Assembly: GCA_030848925.1 (NCBI GenBank)
Contig: JANFFA010000001.1
Location: 496,001-560,000, forward strand
Direction of reading: 5' to 3'
DNA from: Rhodalgimonas zhirmunskyi
GTDB taxonomy: Bacteria > Pseudomonadota > Alphaproteobacteria > Rhodobacterales > Rhodobacteraceae
Length of the DNA stretch: 64,000 nt
Shown: positions 34,967 through 44,091 of the stretch, in pieces
Layout of the letters: every line of letters starts with the position of its first letter
Numbering within the stretch: position 1 is the stretch's first letter
Position numbers and translations under genes: made by a program
Notes under the pieces: generated by a model
Seen by the model: only the letters and a program-made list of their open reading frames with translations
The model's database searches: none
What the model was told of the DNA's origin: nothing

Positions 34967-37900
34967 TTGTCAATCGGTCAGAAACCTTGGGTCAACCTCC
35001 CTACGACTTTTGACCATTTTCCAGTTGAAGGCGCGAACATTGTCAATCTCGACCTGAAATTTGACGTTGACTGGACACAGCCGGCTGACAGCGATTTCTT
35101 TGTTTTTGTCTCGTTCTGGCTCACGGATAGCCCTGACGGGGGCATTGAATCGGCCCAGGATGAAATCATGGTCTGGCTCAAGCCCAAGGGCGCCAACCCC
35201 GCGGGCACAAACACGGCGCTTACAGGGACTGATGGACTGGGAACCTACCAGATCTGGCTTAAGGAAGACCACGAAGATGTGTCCGGGTCTCAGACGCACA
35301 CTTGGGATTTCCTGAGCCCCACCTACAATGCCAATCTCAAGCAAGGCACGCTTGATATTGATGCAATGTTGCAGAATTTCCTTGCCAATGATCTGATCGC
35401 CGAAGGACTTTGGCTGAGCCACATCAAGATTGGCGCTGAAATCACCCATGGTGACGGCACCCTGACAATCAACGATGTCAGCCTGGATTACCAAGAGGCC
35501 ACAGGCCTTGGGGGCAATCACACAGGCGACGCTACGAATAACAGCCTGAACGGGCGGCATGGCGACGATACGATCAACGGTCGGGGCGGCGACGATACGC
35601 TCTTGGGGATGAGCGGCAATGACTCGATTCAAGGCGGGACAGGCGCCGATGACCTGAAAGGCGGTAGCGGCAACGACACGCTGGATGCGGGGACAGATGC
35701 GCAATTCGACCGCATTAACCCGGGCGACGGGGATGACCTGATCCAGGTGTCTGGCAAAGACGGCGTTGGCGATCTTGTGTTCTTTGCCGGCGAGGGCAAC
35801 AAAACCATAACCGGAACCGGTCCCGTTCCTGGCACCGATGGCATAGTGCAAGGCCACAAGATGGCCTTTACCGACCAGCGCACAGGCATCGATATTGACC
35901 TAAGCAAGGGTTTGGCCTCAAGCACGGTTCTCAACGTCGACTTCACCGCCGCGAAAGTGTTTAACGTCATTGGCGGCTCGGGCTTCGATGACAGTTTTAC
36001 CGGTGGCAACACCACCTTTAACCATTGGGAGCAATTCACAGGTTACTCCGGTAACGACACGTTCGCTGGCGGCACCGGGAAAGACGCGGTCAGCTATGCC
36101 GAGGAAGTCGCGACCGGTTGGTGGGACGTTGCCCACAATACTCTGAGGCTCGGGACCCAGGGCGCAGTTGTGAACCTGCTGCTGGGCACTGGCACAGACA
36201 GCTATGGCGACACCGACACCTTTTCGAGCATCGAAGCACTGATCGGGACCAGCCTTGGCGATAATTTCACCGGCGGCACCGAAGACAACTACTTTGTCGG
36301 CAATGATGGCGACGATACACTGAACGGTGGCCACGGCGCCGACGGTTTCCTTGGCGGACGCGGCAACGATTCAATCAGCGGCGGCGCAGGCATCGACACC
36401 ATCCACTATGCCAGCGAGATCAAGAAGCTCGGCGAAGGTATGGGCATTACGGTGAACCTGGACACAGGGCTTGTGAAGGACACGTTCGGCGACACCGATA
36501 CGCTGAACAGCATTGAACGGATATTCGGAACCAATTTTGTCGACAACTTTATCGGCAGTGCAACCGGCGAAAGCTTTTGGGGCAAACAGGGCGCGGACAG
36601 CTTTGAAATGCGCGACGGCGACGACAGGGCCTTTGGCGAAGAGGGCAATGATACCCTGAGAGGCGGCAATGGCGCAGACCAGCTAAGCGGTGGCATCGGC
36701 AACGACAAAGTGTTCGGCGACAGCGGCAACGACCAGATCAATGGTGATGATGGGAATGACAGCCTGATCGGCGCAACTGGCGATGACAGGATTTTCGGCG
36801 GGCTGGGCAATGACACGTCGGCAGGTGGCGCCGGGGCAGACACGCTGTTTGCTGGCGATGGCGACGACATCCTTTATGGCGGCATCGGTAACGACCTGCT
36901 GTTAGGCGAGGTTGGCAACGACAAGATCTTCCTCGGAGACGGCAACGACAAAGGCTATGGTAATGCTGGCAACGACAGCATTCATGGTGGGCTGGGCCGG
37001 GATTCGATCTGGGCTGGCATCGGCGACGACATTATCTTTGATGTTGCAGAAGACGGTGTGGCGGGATCGGACTTTTTCGTCGGTGAGGCAGGCAACGACA
37101 CGATCAATGCCTGGGGCGGCGATGACGAAGTATCTGGCGGCGCTGGTTTTGACCTGCTTCGGGGCGGGATCGGCAACGACACCCTGTATGGCGGCGACGA
37201 TAATGACCTGTTGAACGGCAATGTCGGCAACGATCTGCTGCGCGGCGACGCGGGCGCTGACACGCTGTTCGGCAATCAGGGCGCCGATACGCTGAATGGT
37301 GGCGACGGTTTCGATGTCATGTATGGCGGCTTGGGCGACGATTCTTTCTTTGACACTGCACAGGACATTGGTGACCGGTTCTTTGCAGAAGACGGTGCAG
37401 ACACGGTGCGCGCCTATGGCGGCAACGACACGTTGCACGGCGGCAAAGGCAACGATGAACTGTATGGCGGGATCGGCAATGACCTGATCTTCGGCAATCA
37501 GGATGCGGACCGGCTGATCGGCAACGAAGGGGCCGATACCCTGTTCGGCGGGATTGGTAATGACGAACTGATCGACGGCAGCACGGAAAACGTTGGCGAT
37601 CGGCTGGTTGCTGACGCTGGCGACGACACGGTTCGCGGCGGCGGCGGCGCAGACACCATTTTCGGCGGGACCGGACTGGACCTGCTGTTCGGGGGGACCG
37701 GCGATGACAGGATTTTGGGCAATCAGGACGCAGATCGCCTGATCGGCAACGAAGGGGCTGATACACTGTTCGGCGGGCTCGGCAATGACAAAATCTTTGA
37801 TGTCGACGAGGCAAGCGGCCACGACCTTCTCCGCGGAGAGGCCGGTAACGACACGATCGCTGCGCTGGGCGGCAACGACACGCTGTATGGCGATGACGGC

Positions 37901-38191
37901 GCTAACGTGCTGAGCGGCGGCGATGGCGACGACGTAATGAAGGGCGACGCTGGCGTAGACGTCTTTATCTTCGAAAACGGCTTCGGCCAGGATACGATCG
38001 CCGCGTTTGAAGGCGATAGCGACCTTATCGATTTCTCTGCTCTAGATGGCGTAACCGGTTATCTTCAGGGCTTCACGGTAAGTTCCTGGGGCCCAACCGG
38101 CGTGCGGATCGAGCTTAACGACACCAACGATGCCATATTTGCAGGTGGTGTCACTGTGGTCGAGATTTCGGCGGATGATTTCATCTTCTGA
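34967..38191 (+). CDS. GH12-like glycosidase domain with RTX calcium-binding repeats (main part)
   Basis: 1,074 residues from a TTG; truly the continuation of the frame at 34757. Residues 1-175 complete a GH12 (endoglucanase/xyloglucanase-type) fold. Both catalytic glutamates are present: Glu66 in DEIMVW and Glu158 in KIGAEIT. Residues about 185-1000 are dozens of GGxGxDxLx nonapeptide repeats that bind calcium after export. The C-terminus ends ...VEISADDFIF, a type I secretion signal type. It is predicted to be secreted and to cut beta-glucan-like polymers. If the TAA is real, the first strands of the catalytic domain are lost unless read through. Confidence 0.87.
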   Translation: MSIGQKPWVNLPTTFDHFPVEGANIVNLDLKFDVDWTQPADSDFFVFVSFWLTDSPDGGIESAQDEIMVWLKPKGANPAGTNTALTGTDGLGTYQIWLKEDHEDVSGSQTHTWDFLSPTYNANLKQGTLDIDAMLQNFLANDLIAEGLWLSHIKIGAEITHGDGTLTINDVSLDYQEATGLGGNHTGDATNNSLNGRHGDDTINGRGGDDTLLGMSGNDSIQGGTGADDLKGGSGNDTLDAGTDAQFDRINPGDGDDLIQVSGKDGVGDLVFFAGEGNKTITGTGPVPGTDGIVQGHKMAFTDQRTGIDIDLSKGLASSTVLNVDFTAAKVFNVIGGSGFDDSFTGGNTTFNHWEQFTGYSGNDTFAGGTGKDAVSYAEEVATGWWDVAHNTLRLGTQGAVVNLLLGTGTDSYGDTDTFSSIEALIGTSLGDNFTGGTEDNYFVGNDGDDTLNGGHGADGFLGGRGNDSISGGAGIDTIHYASEIKKLGEGMGITVNLDTGLVKDTFGDTDTLNSIERIFGTNFVDNFIGSATGESFWGKQGADSFEMRDGDDRAFGEEGNDTLRGGNGADQLSGGIGNDKVFGDSGNDQINGDDGNDSLIGATGDDRIFGGLGNDTSAGGAGADTLFAGDGDDILYGGIGNDLLLGEVGNDKIFLGDGNDKGYGNAGNDSIHGGLGRDSIWAGIGDDIIFDVAEDGVAGSDFFVGEAGNDTINAWGGDDEVSGGAGFDLLRGGIGNDTLYGGDDNDLLNGNVGNDLLRGDAGADTLFGNQGADTLNGGDGFDVMYGGLGDDSFFDTAQDIGDRFFAEDGADTVRAYGGNDTLHGGKGNDELYGGIGNDLIFGNQDADRLIGNEGADTLFGGIGNDELIDGSTENVGDRLVADAGDDTVRGGGGADTIFGGTGLDLLFGGTGDDRILGNQDADRLIGNEGADTLFGGLGNDKIFDVDEASGHDLLRGEAGNDTIAALGGNDTLYGDDGANVLSGGDGDDVMKGDAGVDVFIFENGFGQDTIAAFEGDSDLIDFSALDGVTGYLQGFTVSSWGPTGVRIELNDTNDAIFAGGVTVVEISADDFIF
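35520..37960 (+). repeat. DNA encoding tandem RTX nonapeptide repeats
   Basis: GGC-AAC-GAC / GGC-GAC-GAT-type triplets recur every 27 bases for most of this stretch, with a few unique spacers (for example near 35700-36250 and 36400-36600). A longer unit of some 200 bases recurs, for example GGCAATCAGGA.GC.GA.CG at about 37491 and 37715, both followed by the same LIGNEGADTLFGG codons. The repetition is due to the protein repeats, not to CRISPR. Confidence 0.9.
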
Positions 38192-38597
38192 GGGTGCTGT
38201 GCACTCCCGGTGGATGACCTAGCCTCTCGTCACTCGGCGTTTTTCAGGGCGGGTGCCGATTTGGTCGAGCGACACGATAGGTCTCATTCACGTTCTCAAT
38301 GTCGCAAGGGCCGTCAACGTCTGGCTTGTCTAAGCGATCTGTCGCGTGCTCGCCCGATGCAGTTCCATACGAGCCGCATCGAGCGGGCGTTGCACCGCCA
38401 TCACGTCCGGTTCCGACGCGGTGTGTCGAGTAACGTTTCACTGCCACGCCCGTCTTGGCAACCTGCAGCAGCTCTATTCGGAACCCGTCGGCAAATCGCC
38501 CTTGCAAGCGATTGCCCTGTGGCGCAGAGTCGGCCGAAAGCCGTTGGATAGAACGGCGATACGGCTTTGCGAAATGAGAATTCCAAGGACCCATTGT
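38192..38597. other. Spacer between the RTX gene and the sulfotransferase-like gene
   Basis: 406 bases. Open frames on both strands here lack family features. The plus-strand frame leading into the next gene (with GNLQQLYSEPVGKSPLQAIALW) looks like a decayed fragment of something coding, possibly a transposase, but cannot be identified. No clear terminator after the RTX gene. Confidence 0.35.
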
Positions 38598-39719
38598 ATG
38601 AAAATTGTCTTTTATCTCGGACATCGTAAAACCGGGTCAACGTCGCTGCAGCAGTTCCTTGCGCAGAACTCTACGCGTCTGTTGCGCAATGGAATTCTAT
38701 ACCCTTTTGTCGAAGCCAGCGGCATGGCCTATCAGCTTCAAAAGGCGATCCAGGGTGGGGACGCGGCTATCGAGCTGCCCATTCCGGTTCGTGAAGCGCA
38801 TAGCGCGCTTGCGCAAAAGATGCTGTCGGAGAACGTCCCGAATTGGGGGTGTCCGGTGTATTACCGCCATCTTCCCGTGTCGGGACAGTTGCTCAGGATG
38901 ATCCAGAACCAAGTCGATTTTCTGCAACCTGACGCGCTCTTGCTGGTGTCCGAGGTGTTTTCCAATTTCAGCGAACAGTCGCCTGATCAAATTCGTCGCC
39001 TTGCAGATGCATTCGATGCTGACGAAAAGCAAATCTACATATGCCTGCGGCGACCTGATGAATATCTTGTTGCTTGGCACAAGCAACGATTGAAGTTTGG
39101 AAGCAAGCTAAGGCCGCTGCGCAGCGATGGGTTGCAGCCGTATTTTCCGACGATCCATTTCGACTACGCCATGTGCCTGGAAGGCTGGATCAACACCTTT
39201 CCTCGTGCGGAGTTGAGCGTTCGCCGGTACAGCGACGCCTACGCCAACGGTGGGTCGGTCGGGGATTTCATGGCGCAGACCGGTCTTAATTTCCCGGACG
39301 GTCTGATTCCGGCGAAGTCGCTTAACCGCAGCATCCCTCATGCGTTGCTTGAGATTGTTCGTTTGAGCAACGCGGCCCTGCCCCCCCCGCAAGCAAAGTC
39401 GTTCCGGCTGTCCATTCTAGGGCTTTCTGATGATCTCGAAGGGCTTCCTTCGAACAATGATGTGGAAATGTTCGGAGCGGAAAACCGCGAACGCATGATG
39501 GAACACTTTGCACCCGTGCATGACAAACTGTCGAAAATCACGGGCGAGATCCCGTTTTTCCCGGATCTGCCGGACATGGCGCAGTTGCGTCCGATACCGG
39601 AACTGGAAGCGGTCAATGCCGTTCTGTCACAGTTGGACAAGCGTTTGGTCAAGCGCCATTTTGATCAACAGGGCGTCGAGTTCTTGATGGAGTTGAAAAA
39701 CAGAGGCGTGCACGACTAA
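38598..39719 (+). CDS. Sulfotransferase-like protein (P-loop, PAPS-type)
   Basis: 373 residues from the ATG at 38598 (MKIVFYLGHRKTGSTSLQQFLAQN). The frame is open 84 codons upstream, but that part is not protein-like. GHRKTGSTSLQQFL at 8-21 is the 5'-phosphosulfate loop seen in bacterial carbohydrate sulfotransferases, and YICLRRPDEYLVAWHKQRL is the 3'-phosphate-binding strand and helix. It could sulfate a cell-surface polysaccharide; the polysaccharide operon at 45.8-51.8 kb is a possible partner, by inference only. Confidence 0.8.
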   Translation: MKIVFYLGHRKTGSTSLQQFLAQNSTRLLRNGILYPFVEASGMAYQLQKAIQGGDAAIELPIPVREAHSALAQKMLSENVPNWGCPVYYRHLPVSGQLLRMIQNQVDFLQPDALLLVSEVFSNFSEQSPDQIRRLADAFDADEKQIYICLRRPDEYLVAWHKQRLKFGSKLRPLRSDGLQPYFPTIHFDYAMCLEGWINTFPRAELSVRRYSDAYANGGSVGDFMAQTGLNFPDGLIPAKSLNRSIPHALLEIVRLSNAALPPPQAKSFRLSILGLSDDLEGLPSNNDVEMFGAENRERMMEHFAPVHDKLSKITGEIPFFPDLPDMAQLRPIPELEAVNAVLSQLDKRLVKRHFDQQGVEFLMELKNRGVHD

Positions 39720-40105
39720 GGCTACCTCTCGTCTATCAGTCGTTCATTAAAAGGGGGACGACTGAAGGCCCCTGATTTTGCAGGCGCTTTGACTGTCGGT
39801 TCAAAAAGCCAAGAAAGTTGCAATTGTCGGGGAGGTCAATGCGGTGCAGCACCGCGCAAGTGGTTCTTACCGACGTCTGATCTGTGCTGAGAGACTTTGC
39901 CGTAACCAAAAGCCCTGCACTCAGGTTTCGACAAATACTCTGCACAAACGCGCGGCAGCGGATACTCCGTCAATTTCTGTACCGCCCAGGGTTTCCGCGA
40001 GGGTAAAACTCGCGAAGGATGACCTTTAAGGAAACGACAAAGAAACACAGCCCCCGATACACGGCCGAGGTCCACGGAGGCAGGCCGACTTCACCTCCTT
40101 CAAGA
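39720..40105. other. Gene-free stretch downstream of the sulfotransferase gene
   Basis: 386 bases. Short frames on both strands have no recognisable content. The right part, next to the integrase fragment, may be decayed integrase sequence, but no further integrase motif is readable. Confidence 0.4.
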
Positions 40106-40321
40106 TCATCGGCTGCCCAAACCGAAATCCGGACGGAGCGGCCTACCCTTCTTGTTCTTCTGACCTTTGACGACCACGCGCACAGTCCAGCGCCGTGCAC
40201 CAGAAGGATCAACAACGAGATACAAGCCGTTGCCGTCCCCGTCACGTCCAGCGCCGAGGTTCTCCGCCAGCGTCTTGGTCAGCTTGCCGGAAAGGGCCAT
40301 CGAGTTAATGCCACATGGCAT
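40106..40321 (-). pseudogene. Tyrosine integrase, N-terminal arm-binding domain fragment
   Basis: 71 codons. MALSGKLTKTLAENLGAGRDGDGNGLYLVVDPSGARRWTVRVVVKGQKNKKGRPLRPDFGLG is the start of the DUF4102 (arm-type binding) domain of P4-like integrases, which normally run to about 400 residues. The rest, including the catalytic Arg and Tyr, is missing. It reads away from the attachment-like site at 40452, 130 bases from its start, which is the usual integrase-att arrangement. Its presence supports an island ending at 40.45 kb. Confidence 0.85.
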
Positions 40322-40408
40322 ACCACACAGGCAGCAACACCGGAGTTGAACGAAAGAAATTCAACGCCAAGCTAGAGATTGGATAAATGCACTAAGAACA
40401 GTGAAAAA

Positions 40409-40425
40409 GGCCGCTCAAGGCGGCC
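40409..40425 (-). terminator. Possible terminator downstream of the LysR gene
   Basis: Stem GGCCGC / GCGGCC with a five-base loop (TCAAG). On the minus strand it is followed by TTTTT. About 300 bases past the LysR stop and just before the integrase stump. Confidence 0.55.
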
Positions 40426-40449
40426 CATTCAAATCGAAACATATCGGTA

Positions 40450-40572
40450 GGTGGCAGAGACGATGTCCGCGTTACTTTCAGCATATCGTATTGTGATTAT
40501 GTAACTTTTTTCTTCTTCCGAAAGTATACCACTTTTTCTACCATCGTGGGTTAACCGCTTCCGCTCTCGGCC
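40450..40572. repeat. Island-end direct repeat, copy B (tRNA-Ser-3'-end-like core)
   Basis: Partner of 34145-34270. The core TGGCAGAGACGATG (40452-40465) differs by one base from the core at 57204. The rest of the intergenic gap to the LysR stop (40573-40726) holds GC-rich and then AT-rich sequence with no gene. Confidence 0.65.
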
Positions 40573-40726
40573 CTTGCCAGCCGTCCGCGCGGCGCCGCGC
40601 CGCGGCAGTGTAGCTTTCAGGAAGCGGACATCTAAAATATGTCGATCTAAGACTGGCGTAGCGTGATTTCTTGAGGTCAGGCTTTGATCGTCATCGCTAT
40701 GATTGTTGAAAGCACGCGTGAATAAC

Positions 40727-41596
40727 TTAGCCTTCGCTAATGGTCCCCAACCAATCCAGAAAAACGCTTAATCGGCGTAACCCCGACACGCGGGTGAGGT
40801 AGAGCGCGGAGATATCCAGCGTTTCTGCATCGAGCTGGCCGGGGAAAAGCTCAATAAGGCGGCCCGCGCGCACGTCGTCAGCGATCATGAAATCGGAAAA
40901 CCGCGCGATGCCCAGTCCGCCCAGCACCATTTGGCGCACAGCTTCACCGTTGCCTGCGGTCACGGCAGGCGGCACCGATATCGGGGTGGCCAGACCGGCG
41001 AAGCGCAATGTGTTGATATGATCTGGTGCGGCGAACCGAACTTGCTCCAGCTGTGCGAGGTCGACAGGTGTTTTGGGCCAGCCTTTGCGATCCAGATACT
41101 CCGCTGTAGCCACCAATTTCCAAGCCGTGCGCCCCAAGGGGCGATGCAACATGTCGCTGTCAGGTAACTTCCCCAGCCGAATGGCAACATCCGCGTGGCT
41201 ACCAATTAGGTCCACCAGCGCGTCTGTCATGTCGATCGACAACTGGATGCCGGGGTATAGCGCGTGAAACTCGGCCAGACGCGGGGCGAGAACATGCAGG
41301 ACGTAAGGAACCGGTGCGTTTACACGCAGGGGTCCTGCGGGGGCCTGTCCGCTGGTTGCGATTTCCTGCAGGGTTTCACTGCGGTCCAAAATCTCGCGTG
41401 CCTCGGCCAGAACGGCAGCACCTTCGGGGGTGATTTCGATGGACCGCGTGGTCCGCCGCAAGAGTGTGACTTTCAACTGTTCCTCCAGCCGCGTGACCGA
41501 CCGGCTAAGCGTCGAGGCCGACACCCCCCTGCGCCGCGCGGATTCAGCAAAGCCCCCATCATCGACGATTCCGACGAAGGCAGCCAAATCCCCCAT
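40727..41596 (-). CDS. LysR-type transcriptional regulator
   Basis: 289 residues from the ATG at 41596 (MGDLAAFVGIVDDGGFAESARRRGVSASTLSRSVTRLEEQLKVTLLRRTTRS), a normal LysR start; the longer open frame upstream is non-coding. Effector domain: GPLRVNAPVPYVLHVLAPRLAEF... It is transcribed divergently from the MFS gene at 41708, with 111 bases between, so it very likely regulates the MFS-LLM pair, as is usual for this group (YafC/DmlR-like). Confidence 0.9.
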   Translation of the reverse strand: MGDLAAFVGIVDDGGFAESARRRGVSASTLSRSVTRLEEQLKVTLLRRTTRSIEITPEGAAVLAEAREILDRSETLQEIATSGQAPAGPLRVNAPVPYVLHVLAPRLAEFHALYPGIQLSIDMTDALVDLIGSHADVAIRLGKLPDSDMLHRPLGRTAWKLVATAEYLDRKGWPKTPVDLAQLEQVRFAAPDHINTLRFAGLATPISVPPAVTAGNGEAVRQMVLGGLGIARFSDFMIADDVRAGRLIELFPGQLDAETLDISALYLTRVSGLRRLSVFLDWLGTISEG

Positions 41597-41707
41597 GCGC
41601 AGCAATTCGTGCAATTTTTGCAATGATCCATTCCAAACCTGTCTGTTCTCGCAATAGATAGGGGCTGGCATATACGGCGTCGACATCAAATTTATTGGAG
41701 AGAAACG

Positions 41708-42889
41708 ATGCCACTTGCCCTTTGGGCGCTGACCATCAGCGCTTTCGCCGTCGGAACGACCGAGTTCGTTATCGTCGGTTTGCTTCCCACCATTGCCGCC
41801 GATCTTGGCGTTTCCATCCCCTCCGCTGGCCTGCTCGTCAGCCTCTATGCGCTTGGCGTGACCATCGGTGCGCCGGTCCTGACGGCCATGGCGGACCGTG
41901 TGCCGCGCAAGACGCTGTTGCTGCTCTTGCTGGCGCTGTTCACACTCGGCAATGCTTATGCCGCCTTTGCGCCGGATTACGGCAGCCTCGTCGCTGCGCG
42001 CTTTATCACCGGTTTGGCGCACGGGGTATTCTTTGCAATCGCCTCGACCATCGCGACCGATCTTGTGGAGCCTGAAAAGGAAAGCTCGGCCATTGCGTTG
42101 GTGTTCCTTGGCCTGACCGTCGCCCTTGTGACGGGTGTTCCCTTGGGCACGTTCATCGGCCAGAACTTCGGCTGGCAGTCGACTTTCCTTGGCGTTGTCG
42201 CACTTGGCGTGATCGGTTTTATCGCGTCTGCCATCTTGGTGCCCGCCAATCTGACCAAGACCGCGTCAGCGGGGATCAAGGCGCAGTTGCAGGTGCTGAC
42301 CTCACCGCGCCTTCTGCTGATCTATCTGATCACGGCCATTGGCTATGGTGGCAACTTCATCGCCTTCACCTTCCTTGCGCCGATGCTGAACGAAGTCACG
42401 GGTCTGTCTGCCGGCGCGGTTAGTCTTGTCCTGTTGCTCTACGGTGCATCTGTCGCCGTGGGAAACATCGCAGGCGGCAAACTGGCTGATCGCATCGGTG
42501 CAGTGTCGTCCCTGACCGTGATCTTTGCTGGCCTTGCCATATCACTCGTCGCACTTGGTGCTTTCCTCACCAGCCCGATTGCAGCCATCGCGGTTGCGGC
42601 CTTCTGGGGCGGTTTTGCCTTCGCCAACGTGCCGCCGCTGCAGTCATACGTCGTGCAAATCGCCCGCGAAGTCTCGCCGGGTGCGGTGGATGTGGCGTCC
42701 GGTTTGAACATCGGCGCGTTCAACCTTGGCATCGCCGGGGGTGCATGGGCCGGCGGGCTTGTGGTGGAAGGCATCGGGCTTGCCGCTGCGCCCTACATCG
42801 CTGCCGCAGTGGTGGGTGTCGGGATCGTTCTGGTGCGCCTGTCTGGTCGCTTGAACGCAACAGCACCCCAAGCTGTTGCTGCTGAATAA
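41708..42889 (+). CDS. MFS transporter, DHA1/AraJ-like exporter
   Basis: 393 residues, twelve predicted helices. MPLALWALTISAFAVGTTEFVIVGLLPTIAADLGVSIPSAGLLVSLYALGVTIGAPVLTAMADRVPRKTLL shows the DHA1 N-terminal helices and the cytoplasmic loop motif A (DRVPRK). Relatives (AraJ, YdhP, NepI) export sugars, purines or drugs; the substrate cannot be told. ATG after TTGGAGAGAAACG. Followed after 63 bases by the LLM gene. Confidence 0.9.
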   Translation: MPLALWALTISAFAVGTTEFVIVGLLPTIAADLGVSIPSAGLLVSLYALGVTIGAPVLTAMADRVPRKTLLLLLLALFTLGNAYAAFAPDYGSLVAARFITGLAHGVFFAIASTIATDLVEPEKESSAIALVFLGLTVALVTGVPLGTFIGQNFGWQSTFLGVVALGVIGFIASAILVPANLTKTASAGIKAQLQVLTSPRLLLIYLITAIGYGGNFIAFTFLAPMLNEVTGLSAGAVSLVLLLYGASVAVGNIAGGKLADRIGAVSSLTVIFAGLAISLVALGAFLTSPIAAIAVAAFWGGFAFANVPPLQSYVVQIAREVSPGAVDVASGLNIGAFNLGIAGGAWAGGLVVEGIGLAAAPYIAAAVVGVGIVLVRLSGRLNATAPQAVAAE

Positions 42890-42952
42890 CCTCATTTGCC
42901 CCGTCGTAACATTGGTGCGGCGGGGCAAGACACTGAACTGGAGGTGTGAATC

Positions 42953-43918
42953 ATGTCTGCCCTAAATTTGATTTACAAAGACCGCCTGACCTTTGGCATC
43001 GAATTGCCACTGGACCGCGACTGGTCTGAAGCCGGGCAACGCCGTGCCCGCATCGAAGGCCGCCCCTTCGGCGTGCCTGACATCTCGACCCCAGCCAAGG
43101 GCGTAGAGCTGGCCGAGCGCCTTGGCTTTGATGCGGTTTGGCTGCGCGACGTGCCGGTACACGATCCCAGCTTCGGGGATGCGGGACAGGTCTTCGATCC
43201 GTTCCCCTATCTCGGCTTTCTTGCCGGCCGCACGCGGCGCATCGCGCTTGGCACCGCCGGTATCGTTCTGCCACTGCGGGATCCGATCCTGCTGGCCAAG
43301 ATGACGGCCAGCCTACACCATCTGTCTGAAGGGCGCTTAATCCTTGGGATCGCATCGGGGGACCGTCCGGTGGAATACCCTTTGATGGGGTTGGACTATG
43401 AGACCCGCGGAGCCACCCTGCGCGATCACGTCGAGCAGATGCGCACCCTCTGGTCAGGGGATGCGCTGCAAGGGCCGCAAGGCCCCGTCACCGTGCGCCC
43501 CTTTGTTCCGGAAGGCATCCCGATGGTCATGGCCGGGATGGGCCAGCAAAGCCTGCAATGGATCGCCCGCACATTGGACGGCTGGTTCACCTATCCCGGC
43601 CCTCCCGATCAGGCCGAGCGTCGCTTGTCGATGTGGCGTCAGGCGCGCAACGATGCTGGCCTGCCCCCCGCCCCGGTTCTGACCGCCATGCACCTGGACC
43701 TTGACCCTGATCCCGATGCGCCCTTCCGGCCGATCCAGTTTGGGGGCCGTATCGGTCGCAATGCTCTAACCACTCACGTTCGCTCCCTGCACGCCGCAGG
43801 GGTCGCCCACATCGCCTTTAACCTGCGCCAATCGCAGCGCGAAATCGAAGACGTTCTGGCCGAGTTGGCCGAGCACATCATGCCAGTCCCGCGCAGATTG
43901 CGGTCGCTTGGGCACTGA
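42953..43918 (+). CDS. LLM class flavin-dependent oxidoreductase
   Basis: 321 residues. It has the luciferase-like TIM barrel motifs GVELAERLGFDAVWLRDVPVHDPSFGDAGQVFDPFPYLGFLAGRTRRIALGTAGIVLPLRDPILLAKMTASLHHLSEGRLILGIASGDRP. Enzymes of this group oxidise or cleave substrates with reduced flavin; the substrate is unknown. The ATG follows GGAGGTGTGAATC. It is probably cotranscribed with the MFS gene and controlled by the divergent LysR. Confidence 0.9.
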   Translation: MSALNLIYKDRLTFGIELPLDRDWSEAGQRRARIEGRPFGVPDISTPAKGVELAERLGFDAVWLRDVPVHDPSFGDAGQVFDPFPYLGFLAGRTRRIALGTAGIVLPLRDPILLAKMTASLHHLSEGRLILGIASGDRPVEYPLMGLDYETRGATLRDHVEQMRTLWSGDALQGPQGPVTVRPFVPEGIPMVMAGMGQQSLQWIARTLDGWFTYPGPPDQAERRLSMWRQARNDAGLPPAPVLTAMHLDLDPDPDAPFRPIQFGGRIGRNALTTHVRSLHAAGVAHIAFNLRQSQREIEDVLAELAEHIMPVPRRLRSLGH

Positions 43919-43926
43919 CCCGACCC

Positions 43927-44091
43927 ATGGGCATCGTGCTCCCTCGAACGAGCAATATAGCGAGGCTCGAAGAAAATCTTCATGCAGCAGAACTCGTTCT
44001 GAGCGCAGAGGAAATCGCCCGAATTGATGCCCTTGGCACACCCGAGGGGCGCTTGGTCAGTCCCGAAACGCTTGCGCCTGACTGGGATTGA
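43927..44091 (+). pseudogene. Aldo/keto reductase, C-terminal relic
   Basis: A 54-codon frame (ATG 43927, TGA 44089-44091) reading MGIVLPRTSNIARLEENLHAAELVLSAEEIARIDALGTPEGRLVSPETLAPDWD. This is the C-terminal tail of 2,5-diketo-gluconate reductase-like aldo/keto reductases: the NADPH-binding PRTS segment, the ENL helix, and the LAPDWD ending. The barrel with the catalytic tetrad is gone. It follows the LLM stop by eight bases, so a deletion probably fused the LLM gene region to the tail of a neighbour. Confidence 0.82.

Noticed and set aside
36902-37822. 306-codon minus-strand frame
   Set aside because: Antisense to the RTX repeats; its own repetitiveness comes from the coding strand.
35520-37960. 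Possible CRISPR-like array
   Set aside because: The repeats are in-frame nonapeptide codons with no constant spacer length and no cas genes nearby.
38244-38624. 126-codon minus-strand frame
   Set aside because: No recognisable domain, and it overlaps the start of the sulfotransferase-like gene.
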